Of a stretch of 64,000 nucleotides of DNA, positions 35,861 to 45,500 are shown piece by piece; position 1 is the first letter of the stretch; the number at the start of each line of letters is the position of its first letter. The stretch is from Thomasclavelia spiroformis DSM 1552. GTDB lineage: Bacteria; Bacillota_I; Bacilli_A; Erysipelotrichales; Coprobacillaceae. Below the pieces are notes generated by a model. It searched no databases and was not told the origin of the DNA. It worked only from the letters and a program-made list of their open reading frames with translations. Position numbers and translations under genes: made by a program. The DNA lies in contig NZ_CP102275.1 in the NCBI RefSeq assembly GCF_025149465.1, positions 496,001-560,000 on the forward strand, in the 5' to 3' direction.

Positions 35861-37045
35861 ATGGGATATATTAATGAACAATATTATATTTTATCTTTAG
35901 CTAAGGCAATTGTTCTTCAAGATGAAATTCCTATTGATAAGTCGGTTAATTGGAAAGTAATTTATAATTTATGTAAATATCATAAAATTGATAATTTAAT
36001 TGCTTATGGTATTGATTATTTAAAACAAGAAATAGACATACCAAAACAAATTATTGAAGCTTTTGATTGTGCTAGAAAACAGGGAATAATGAGACAAACA
36101 ATTCAGGATCATGAATTAAAGGAAATTGAAGAGAAATTTGAGCAATTAAAAGTTAGTAATGTTGCTTTAAAAGGAAGTTTTTTAAAACAATATTATCCAT
36201 CCAAAGATATGCGGTTATTAACTGATTTGGATATATTGTTCAAAAGCGAAGAAAAAGAAAAAATGCATCAAGGGTTAAAAGAATTAGGATATTATTTAAA
36301 ATATCCAGGATCTCATCATGATGTTTATGTAAAGCAACCACTAACTGTTGTTGAAATGCATTACAGTTGTTATAGTAATAGTTATTTAAATCAACATTTT
36401 AATAATTTATTTTCACGGGTAGTAAATAAATCTAACAAGAAATATTGTTTTGAAATGTCTTTGGAAGATTATTATTTGTTTATGATTGGGCACATGGCTA
36501 AACATTTTGTTTATGGAGGTATTGGTATAAGAAGTATAATTGATTTAATTGTTTTTAATGCAAATTTTAAAGACGAGTGTGATTGGAAATTTGTAGATGA
36601 ACAATTGAATCATGCGGGTTTATTGTGTTTTAGAAATTTGTTGCAAAAATTAATTGATGGGTATCGTGATGATGAATTGTTGAATTGTATTTTTAAAAGT
36701 GGTGCCTTTGGTACTAGTATTAATAGTTTAAATTTGGCTATTGTTAAAGATGGTGAAAGTGAAATTAAAATTTTAAAAAATAGATTATATTTAATGTTAT
36801 CGATGAGTTATCATTTGGCATTTCCAAAAATTGATTTTATGAAAGAGAAATATCCTTATTTAAGAAAATATTCATTTTTGTTACCATTTGCTTATTTTCA
36901 AAGAGGATTTAGTAAATTTTTAAATAATCGACAAGAATTTTTAAATATTATAAAAAAACCTTTTACGCCTAAAAAGAAAGGGATTAAAGAAACAGCTAAA
37001 ATATATAAAAGAGCTGGATTAAAAAGGGAGAATTTTCATGGCTAA
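35861..37045 (+). CDS. Nucleotidyltransferase family protein (NTP_transf_5-like)
   Basis: This 394-aa protein uses the ATG at 35861 because CAAGGAGAAAATA precedes it; the frame is open back to 35798. The nucleotidyltransferase core is seen as LKGSFLKQYYPSKDMRLLTDLDILF, with G-S and the D-x-D pair, followed by a helical C-terminus with FMIGHMAKHFVYGGIG. Family members occur as tailoring enzymes beside lasso-peptide and other RiPP genes, probably transferring a nucleotide. It overlaps the kinase gene by 8 bp. Confidence 0.75.
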   Translation: MGYINEQYYILSLAKAIVLQDEIPIDKSVNWKVIYNLCKYHKIDNLIAYGIDYLKQEIDIPKQIIEAFDCARKQGIMRQTIQDHELKEIEEKFEQLKVSNVALKGSFLKQYYPSKDMRLLTDLDILFKSEEKEKMHQGLKELGYYLKYPGSHHDVYVKQPLTVVEMHYSCYSNSYLNQHFNNLFSRVVNKSNKKYCFEMSLEDYYLFMIGHMAKHFVYGGIGIRSIIDLIVFNANFKDECDWKFVDEQLNHAGLLCFRNLLQKLIDGYRDDELLNCIFKSGAFGTSINSLNLAIVKDGESEIKILKNRLYLMLSMSYHLAFPKIDFMKEKYPYLRKYSFLLPFAYFQRGFSKFLNNRQEFLNIIKKPFTPKKKGIKETAKIYKRAGLKRENFHG

Positions 37046-37760
37046 ATATAAAATTGCAAATTGTATCGTTGAGTATTCTCCATTTTATGACCTGTTGAAA
37101 AAACAGTTAGAACCATATAAATATATAGGTGAAGAAAAATATGATTTTTGTTTAGAACTTAACGAAACATTTTATCAAACAAAATTATTAGAAAATCCTC
37201 ATTTGACATTAGCTCAGTGTGAGTATATTTTTGCAGGTAGTTATTTTTATCGATATTTATTAAAATATCACGGTTTTATGCTTCATGCCTCAGCGGTTGA
37301 AGTAGATGGAAAAGCATATTTATTTTCTGCTTCAAGCGGTACAGGAAAATCAACTCATACGAAGTTATGGCAAGAATATTTTGGGTATGATAAAGCATTA
37401 ATTATCAATGATGATAAACCTGCTTTAAAATTTGAAGCGGGGAAATGGTACGTTTATGGAACTCCATTTAGTGGGAAAAGTGATAAAAATTTGAATCGAA
37501 AAGTATTGCTTAAAGGTATATGTATGATAGAAAGAGGTTTGGAAAATAAAATATGGTCAATAAGTGGTAAAGAGGCAATAGCATTGATAATTCAGCAGAC
37601 TATTTTGCCACGTAATAATTTGTTGGTAAATAATTTATTAGATTTAATTAGTGATTTATTAGATAGGATACCGATATATCGCATGCAATGTAATATTTCT
37701 TTAGATGCAGTAGAGCTAGCGTATAAAAAAATGAATGAGGAGATAGAAGATGAAGATTAA
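37038..37760 (+). CDS. HPr kinase-like P-loop kinase
   Basis: A 240-aa protein with HASAVEVDGKAYLFSASSGTGKSTHT: the Walker A SGTGKST is in the HPrK/PEPCK-type setting after a conserved His-Ala. Beyond it are DDKPAL and YGTPFSGK. It lacks the N-terminal domain of true HPr kinase. Related proteins phosphorylate the C-terminal Ser of lasso peptides (paeninodin-type) or act next to PqqD-like genes. Its start overlaps the preceding gene by 8 bp and its end overlaps the PqqD-like gene by 11 bp, so all are translationally coupled. Confidence 0.75.
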   Translation: MAKYKIANCIVEYSPFYDLLKKQLEPYKYIGEEKYDFCLELNETFYQTKLLENPHLTLAQCEYIFAGSYFYRYLLKYHGFMLHASAVEVDGKAYLFSASSGTGKSTHTKLWQEYFGYDKALIINDDKPALKFEAGKWYVYGTPFSGKSDKNLNRKVLLKGICMIERGLENKIWSISGKEAIALIIQQTILPRNNLLVNNLLDLISDLLDRIPIYRMQCNISLDAVELAYKKMNEEIEDED

Positions 37761-38013
37761 AGAGGGTTTCTTAGTAAGAAAAGTAGCTGAAGATTTTGTG
37801 GCAGTTCCGGTCAATAGTATAGAAAATAATTTTTATGGAATGGTTCAATTGAATAAAACCGGAGCATTTATTTTTGAAATGCTACAAGTTGAACATACAA
37901 AAGAAGAAGTAATAGCAGCAATGCAAGATAAGTATGATTTATCAGCTGAACAAGCTAATTTATATTTTGATGATTTTATTGAAATCCTAAAAGATAATGA
38001 TTTGTTAATTTAA
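37750..38013 (+). CDS. PqqD-family peptide recognition protein (RRE)
   Basis: This 87-aa protein has the PqqD winged-helix pattern: FLVRKVAEDFVAVPV, NNFYGMVQLNKTGAFIFEML, HTKEEVIAAMQDKYDLS and a final helix FDDFIEILKDNDLL. Such domains bind RiPP leader peptides and present them to enzymes. The YxxPxI leader at 32713 is a plausible ligand. One base separates its stop from the next ATG. Confidence 0.85.
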   Translation: MKIKEGFLVRKVAEDFVAVPVNSIENNFYGMVQLNKTGAFIFEMLQVEHTKEEVIAAMQDKYDLSAEQANLYFDDFIEILKDNDLLI

Positions 38014-38014
38014 G

Positions 38015-38446
38015 ATGGAAGAAATATTATTAGAAAAAAATAAGTTGATTAATGCGCCAGTTGGAGTAAGTATGCTACCATTATTACGCCCCAATCGAGA
38101 TGTTGTTATATTAGAAAATAACTTGAAGCCTGAAATATATGATGTAGTATTATATAAAAGGGATAATGGTAAGTATATTTTGCATAGAATCATAGACGTT
38201 GATAGCAATGGTTATGTGATGTGTGGTGATAATCAATTTATAAAAGAACTTGGAATAAAAAAAGAACAAATTTTAGCTGTGATGACAGGGTTTTATAGGG
38301 ATAAAAAATATTATGAGAGCTCAAATAGATATTATCAATGGTATGTTAAAGTATGGTGTTATTCATTGAAACTTAGAAGGGTATTTATAGTTATATTGAA
38401 AATTTATAGAAAGATTAGGCAATTTATTTATGTTTCGAGAAAGTGA
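38015..38446 (+). CDS. S24/S26-type signal peptidase-like protease
   Basis: This 143-aa protein has the Ser-Lys pattern: GVSMLPLLRPNRDVVIL (catalytic Ser in SMxP), DVVLYKRDNGKYILHRII (general-base Lys region) and VMCGDNQF (box E GDN). Unlike housekeeping signal peptidases it has no N-terminal membrane anchor; a hydrophobic basic C-terminal segment may touch the membrane. Probable leader protease of the cluster. It overlaps the ABC gene start by 17 bp. Confidence 0.8.
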   Translation: MEEILLEKNKLINAPVGVSMLPLLRPNRDVVILENNLKPEIYDVVLYKRDNGKYILHRIIDVDSNGYVMCGDNQFIKELGIKKEQILAVMTGFYRDKKYYESSNRYYQWYVKVWCYSLKLRRVFIVILKIYRKIRQFIYVSRK

Positions 38447-40106
38447 TTTTAGCGTATTAAAGTGGATAACTGGTAATAGTGGTAAATATTTGTGATGGGT
38501 AATTTTACTTTCTTTTAATAGTATGCTTATTTCGCTTTGTTTTATTTTAATTGCCTTATTGTCTAAACAAATATTAGATTTGGCTACTGGCGATAGAAGT
38601 GGTTCGATTGTTTTAATGAGTTTATATTTGATAATGGTAATATTGTTTCAAGCATTATGTAATATTGTTTCGAGTAATTGTAGGATTTGTGCTCAAGTGA
38701 AAATTGAAAATAGATTAAAAGAGAATATGCTATTAAAATTATTATCTAAGCAGTATGAAGAGATTTTGGAATTTCATACAGGAGAATTAATGAATCGTTT
38801 TACTAGTGATATTGAGTTTGTTGTAGCAGGCTTAATATCATTTATTCCACAAGTTATTTCTTTATTTACTAAAATTATTGCAGGTTTAGGCGTACTATTT
38901 TATATGGATAAAAATTTAACTTTAGGAATTTTATTAGCGGGTCTATTAGTAATTGTTTTAGGAAGAATTTATAGTCTTAAATTTAGATATTTACACAAAC
39001 AGATTCAACATACAGGAGGAATTGTCCGTTCTTTTATGCAGGAATGTTTAGATAATGTTATTGTTGTAAAATCATATAATAATGAAGATTTGATAAAAGA
39101 GCAGTTGGTATTAAAACAGGAACAATATTTTCGTGCAAAAGTTAAACAAAATACAATCAGTAACTTAGCTTCAACGGGTATTTATATTATAATGTCAACT
39201 GGTTATTATGTGACATTAAGTTATGGAGCATTACAAATCTCTAAGGGGGTATTAACATTTGGGACGTTGATGGCATTTCTTCAAATTTTGAACCAAATAA
39301 AAGGTCCGTTTCGAAATGTTTCAGGTTTATTACCCCAATATGAAAGTATGATTGCATCAGCACAAAGATTGAGAGAAATTGAAAATCTTAAAAATGAAGA
39401 TAGACAGCATTCAAATGTTATAATTGATGAGTTTTATGAAAAATTTGAAAGTATTGATTTTATTAATTGTTCATTTGCTTATAAAGATAAAGTTGTTTTT
39501 GAAAAAATAAATATAAGAATTAAACAAGGAGCAGTGATGGCAATCGTAGGTGAATCTGGACAAGGAAAAACTACATTGTTTCATTTGTTATTGGGTTTAT
39601 ATCAAGTTAATAGTGGGGATATTTATTGGCGATTAAAAGATAAAAAAATTAAATTAGATGCTAGTACGCGTTCTCTTTTTGCATATGTACCCCAAGGAAA
39701 TTTAATTTTATCAGGAACTATTAAAGATAATATTATGTTTGGAAATCCAAGAGCTACTGAAGCTCAGTTAAAAGAAGTTATTAGAATTAGCTGTTTAGAT
39801 AGTGTTTTAGAGAAATTAAAATGTGGCATTGAAACTGAATTAAAGGAACATGGTAGTGGATTATCCCAAGGACAAAATCAACGAATAGCAATCGCTAGAG
39901 CCTTATTAAGTGAAGCACCAATTTTATTGTTAGATGAGTGTACATCATCCTTAGATGCTGAAACAGAATATCGTTTATTAAAAAATTTAAGAGAATATCA
40001 TAAAAAAACGGTACTTTGCATTTCACACCGTCAAGCAGCTATAATGGCGTGTGATGGGGTGCTTAAAATTGAACCAAGAAAGATAACTTTGGACTATAAT
40101 GAATAA
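38430..40106 (+). pseudogene. ABC exporter (permease-ATPase), with in-frame TGA at codon 22
   Basis: From the ATG at 38430 the frame reads MFRESDFSVLKWITGNSGKYL, then TGA (38493-38495), then WVILLSFNSML and on without another stop to 40106. The next ATG (38523) has no ribosome site. The rest is a complete half-transporter with about six membrane helices (to about residue 290), Walker A GESGQGKTT, signature LSQGQNQRIA, Walker B ILLLDECTSSLD and the switch His in CISHR. It would export the peptide. The TGA may be a nonsense mutation, so the exporter could be inactive, or may start downstream with the first few residues lost. Confidence 0.8.
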
Positions 40107-41143
40107 AGTGTGAAAAATTCAATAATATGCATATTTTCTGCTCTTTTTTATGTAGATAAATTAAAAATTATCTTGTGTATTATGTTTAAATAAGTGATGG
40201 TAAAGCATATAATTGTCCATCAACATTTTTATATTTGAAATACAATATTTTACGTTAATTGTATTTTTCATTTCTTTAAATAAATTTTCAATATCTTAAT
40301 ATTACAATTATTATATGAGTTTGATTTTTTCGTATTAATTATACATTATTTAATTGTTCAAATTGTTATGATATTATTATTAAATTTGATGAATTTATCA
40401 AATTCAATATTTTTAAAGTACTGTGTTTTAGAAACATTAAAATTTTTTAAAATATCAGTTCCTGGAATTTATGTCTGATTTGTTATATTCTTTGTTTTTG
40501 AAATGGTTACAATTCATATATAGAATCTCTTTTTAAGTTAAATTTGTTTTCAAATTTATTTATTACTTAATTTAGAGATTTTTTAATATCAAAAAATAAA
40601 ACTTTACTATATTATCTTTTTGTTTGATTTTTGCATTAGAAAGGATTTTTATTAAATAATAATTTATCTAATCTATTTCAAAAAATAGATATTGATGTAA
40701 AATTAGTTGCAATAGATAATTAATCTGAGAAATTTATCGGAAATATTTCGATACTAAAAGAATATAAATTAAAAAGAAGTTCCAATACATACATTAAAAG
40801 AAGTAAGAATTATGATGATTATGTATATCAAAACAACAATTACAAGATTTAAAAATAGCCTTTTTGATGTAGCTTAATGCTAAGAAAGTTATTTACAAAA
40901 ATTGGTAAAAATAAATAATTTTAAATTAATGATTTGTATGGATACTCAAAGTTATATGGTTGGTAACTTTTAAGTATCAAAATATTTATTTTGATATTGA
41001 TACATTTGGAATCATAGAAAATGAATTATTAGTTTTATTACGATCAATAACTTTATAATAATTAGGGTTTATTAGTAATTTTATATTTGCTTTTATTTTT
41101 TGATGTGATATAGGATATATTATTTATGGATAAGGAGTACAAA
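40107..41143. other. About 1 kb without an intact gene; decayed coding sequence near the end
   Basis: Very AT-rich. From about 40910 to 41057 two linked frames read LMICMDTQSYMVGNF and, after a shift, YFDIDTFGIIENELLVLLRS, which look like the tail of a dead gene. Nothing else is recognisable. Confidence 0.5.
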
Positions 41144-41911
41144 ATGAAACCTAATAATAAAATTTTTGATTATATTTTAATAACATTAGCTATATCTTCA
41201 ATAAGCTATTTTATCTTACTAATATTAAACTCACGATTTATCACTAGTTATATTTTATATTTAATATTTGCATGTATTTGTATTTTATATAGTTACTATG
41301 AATTAAAAAACAAAACAAGTATCTTATCAAAGTTACCTAAAATAATAAATTATATAATTAAAGGTATAATATGTATATCTATAATATTATTCATCATAAT
41401 TGAAAGACTAATTATTAATGAGGCAAATAATTCTTATTGTAAACAAACAGATTTTGTAATTGTTTTAGGAGCAAAATTAAATGGTGCAGTTCCCTCTACA
41501 TCATTAAAATACCGACTTGATGCAACATTAGAATATTATCAACAATTTCCTGAAACAACAATTATAGTAAGTGGTGGTCAAGGTAATGGCGAAAACATTA
41601 GCGAAGCTAAAGCAATGAAACAATATTTAATTGATAAAGGCATAAATAACAACTCAATTATTGAAGAAAATAAAAGTACATATGCAAAAGAAAATATTAT
41701 TTATAGTAAAAAAATTATGGATTCATTAAAAAAAGAAAAATACACTGTTACCATTATCACAAACAACTTCCATTGTTATCGAAGTAAATTACTAGCAAAT
41801 AAAAGCAATTTAACTGCTTATACATATAGTGCCAAACAACAAAAAGTATTAATTCCTCATTATTATATAAGAGAATTTTTTGGATGTTTAAAAGATATAA
41901 TATTCTCGTAA
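41144..41911 (+). CDS. YdcF/ElyC/SanA-family membrane protein (DUF218)
   Basis: This 255-aa protein uses the ATG at 41144, preceded by AAGGAGTACAAA. Three or more N-terminal membrane helices (to about residue 95) are followed by the DUF218 domain: DFVIVLGAKLNG, YRLDATLEYYQQFPETTIIVSGGQG, EAKAMKQYLIDKGI, and a final TIITNNFHCYRSKLLA. Family members affect cell-envelope integrity and lipid-carrier metabolism. Single-gene unit with its own terminator. Confidence 0.85.
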   Translation: MKPNNKIFDYILITLAISSISYFILLILNSRFITSYILYLIFACICILYSYYELKNKTSILSKLPKIINYIIKGIICISIILFIIIERLIINEANNSYCKQTDFVIVLGAKLNGAVPSTSLKYRLDATLEYYQQFPETTIIVSGGQGNGENISEAKAMKQYLIDKGINNNSIIEENKSTYAKENIIYSKKIMDSLKKEKYTVTIITNNFHCYRSKLLANKSNLTAYTYSAKQQKVLIPHYYIREFFGCLKDIIFS

Positions 41912-41988
41912 ATGCTAAATTTTTAATTATTTTTAAAAATTATGATAAGGATGAATTCAAGTAAGTATGTCACTCAATAATTTTTCAT

Positions 41989-42018
41989 GTCCTATGGCTA
42001 ATGCTATTAGGACTTTTT
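41989..42018 (+). terminator. Terminator of DUF218 gene
   Basis: GTCCTA (41989-41994) and TAGGAC (42008-42013) enclose a loop, followed by TTTTT. Confidence 0.65.
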
Positions 42019-42507
42019 ATATAGATTGATTAATTAGATAAGTATTTTTTATAATATTTATTTTTTATTGCTTTGCAACTTTTAAATTGATAATTTAAAC
42101 TTTAGTATCAATTAAGTGATAAGTCTATAATAAATGTGTAAGGGATGATGTAATATGTATCATGCTAGTGAAGATATGTATTAAGTGTTAAATTAATTAA
42201 AAATAGTGACAAAAATTACATATAAATATATTTAAAATATTATATTTGTCTTTTTTATTTAAATAATTATAATAATTAGTAATCGTTTAATCTGTTTTTA
42301 TTATGTTTAAAATAAAAAATGCATTATAAATATGTTATAAACCTAAAAGGGTGTAAATTTACTATGTTAAAAAGAATAAATTTTTAATTAATTAATTAAA
42401 ATACATTCTCTAAATAATATATTAGAATTTTAATGTATTTTTAATCTGAATAAGTCACCAGTAGTTCACTTAAAAATACAAATATAAATAATACGGGAGG
42501 TAAAAAA
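42019..42507. promoter_or_regulatory. Upstream region of the GH36-like gene
   Basis: No ORF. An 8-bp dyad AATTGATA (42085-42092) / TATCAATT (42106-42113) with a 13-bp spacer lies just before CTATAATAAATG near 42124, a candidate operator and -10. The gene start has CGGGAGGTAAAAAA. Confidence 0.5.
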
Positions 42508-45500
42508 ATGAAAAAAATTTTAAGAAGCTCATTAGTTTTAGCTCTTACATTATCTTGTGTTCCAATGAATACAAATCAATTAGATGCATTGGCTGCTTCT
42601 GATATTGAGGTAACTAATTCAAATAACATTGTAACAATTGGAAATGAGTATATTGAAAGAGAATTTTCAACGGTAGATAATAAACTAAAAACTACTAGTA
42701 TTGAAAATAAACGTGCTAAAACAACATTTGAACCTGCAAGCGGTAGTGAAGAATTTATTATTAAAACAACTAAAGAGCAAAAAGATGCTCCAGTTGTACC
42801 GGCACTTAATCGTGATGGTTGGGCAGCGACAGCTGATAGTTTTCATAATGCATCAGGACCAAATGATGGACCAGCACAAAATTTATTAGACGGAGATGTT
42901 AATTCAATCTGGCATACTAATTATGGTGGAGGAACTGGTGATCAAGAATATCCTCATAACGTTGTAATTAATTTAAAAGGTGAGACAACATTTCAAGCAT
43001 TTTCTTATACACCTAGACAACAAGGTGAAGAGACAAATGGTAATATTAAAGGATATGAATTATGGGTTTATAATGGACCGGTTGGTGATGATTTAGCAGT
43101 TGATTCATCTGAATGGAAACAAGTTGCTAAAGGAAATTTTGTTTATGAAGGAGTAAATCCAATTTATGTAAATTTAAAGGAAGCTACAACAGCAACACAA
43201 ATTAAATTTGTTGCAACTTCATCTAATAATGGTCAAAAATTTGCTGGTGGAGCAGAATTTAATTTACATGCAGAAAAAGCACCTGTTGAAGAAGATAATA
43301 CACGTTCTTTTGAAACAAGTGATTTGACTTTAAAGTCAAATGGGGTAACAGTAGAAGATACAGCTGCTACAATTAATAACACAGAAAAAATTGGTAAAAA
43401 AGTAACTTTTTCTTTTGAACCATATAATTTTAAAGGCGTAGATTATACAATTAATGAAGTTGTTGTTATGTATGAAGGAGATCACTTCATGCGTAAATAT
43501 ATGGAAATCAGTGTACCTGATGGACAAGCGGATGAAGCTGAAATCGATTATATTGATTTAGAGTCATTGAATATCAATGAAAGTGATGCTACTTGGACTA
43601 TTCCAACTGGAAAAGGTGGCGTTGTTGAAATGGATGAATTTAAAGCTAATTTAGGACAACCGATTTATATTCAAGGTATGTTTATGGGATGTGAATTTCC
43701 TGTAGCAGATACACAAATCGTTAATAATAATGGTTATATGAGATACTATACAGGTAAAACATTTGATAAATTAGTTGAAGATAAGCAAGCTGTTAGTAAA
43801 GATGGCATGACAAATTATATGACATGGCAAACTGTAGCTGGGGCTGCTAGAAGCACTGATAATTCTGTAATCCAAGCAGATTTTTATGATTATATTAAAT
43901 CTATTGCGACACCTTCTGAATTTAGAATTCAATACAATTCATGGTTTGATAATATGATGCGAATTGATGATGAAAATATTCTTAATTCATTCATTGAAGT
44001 TGATCGAGAATTAAGTAATACAGGTGTTAGACCATTAGATTCATATGTTGTAGATGATGGATGGAATAATTATAATGATACACATGTTGTAGATGCAGTT
44101 CGTTCTGGAACAACATTAAATCAAACAGGATTCTGGGAATTCAATAGTAAATTTCCTAACGGATTAACACCTTCAAGTGAATTAGTAAATAATTTTGGAA
44201 GTAATTTTGGGGTGTGGGTTGGACCACGTGGTGGTTATAATTTCTATAGTTCTTTAGCGGACATTTTGGTTAAAAATGGTACAGGAAGTAAAGCTGGAAA
44301 TTCGATTGATGTAGCAGATCGTAACTATATTAAAAACTTCCAAGAAATGGCTGTAAATTGGCAAAAAGAATACAAAGTTAACTATTGGAAATGGGATGGA
44401 TTTGCTGATAGAGCACAATTTAATGCTTTCCCTGCTAAAGATGGTGTACCTGGATATGCAAATAACCACATGACAGGTGGATATAAAAATATGTATCATG
44501 TAACTGATATGTGGGAAGCGTGGATTGATTTGTTTGAAGTAGTTCGTCAAAGTGAAATTGATGACAATATCAACGATTTATGGATTTCATTGACTTGTTA
44601 TGTAAATCCAAGCCCTTGGTATTTACAATGGGCAAACAGTGTATGGATCCAATGTACACATGACCGTGGTGATGCAGGTCCAATTAATAACAAAATGGAT
44701 ACCATGTTAACTTATCGTGAAGCTGTTTATTATGACTTCGTTAAAGAACACGAATTCCAATTCCCGCTTGCGAACCTTTATAACCATGATCCAGTTTATG
44801 GAGTTGAAGGTACACAAATTAATATCAATTCAATGACTGATGAACAATTTAAAAATTACTTATATATGATGTCAACTCGTGGGACTAGTTTCTGGGAATT
44901 GTATTATTCAGATTCAATCATGACAAAAGGAAAATATGAAGTTAATGCAGAATTCTTATCATGGGCTGAAGAAAATTTCCATATTTTAAAAAATGCTAAG
45001 ATGTTTGGTGGAAATCCAGCTAATGGTGTTAAGTTAGGTGGAATTGGACAATCAACAGAATTTAATACTTATGGATTCTCTGCTTGGGATGGTGAGGATG
45101 GAATTATTTCAATGCGTAATCCTGATAGCAAAGCACAAACGATTACATTTACTTTAGATCGTAATATTGGTCTTGCAGAATCTACTAAAGATAAAACTTT
45201 ATATAGTACAGGAATTCATAGTTACAATATGCCTGAAGGCGGAAATGATAACTATAAAGAATTTAGATATGGTCAAGAAGTAACTGTTACTTTACAACCA
45301 GGTGAAACAAGACTTTGGTCTTTATCAACTACTAAGGATGTAGAAGCTCCTACATATACAACATTATCAACTGATGGAGATAAAACATTAAAAGTTAAAT
45401 TTGATGAAAAAGTAATTGGAACAGATTTTGATGTTACAGTAAATGGTAAGGCTGTAGAAGTAGCTAATGTTAATAAGAGCATTGATCAAGTGTCTTATGA

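Noticed and set aside
32713-40106. Classical lasso-peptide cluster
   Set aside because: No asparagine-synthetase-like cyclase or transglutaminase-like protease, and the peptide tail has no Gly1/Asp7-9 ring pattern I can defend.
38523-40106. ABC exporter as an intact gene starting at 38523
   Set aside because: No ribosome site there, and homologous coding continues upstream to an ATG at 38430 that overlaps the previous gene; the TGA must be explained.
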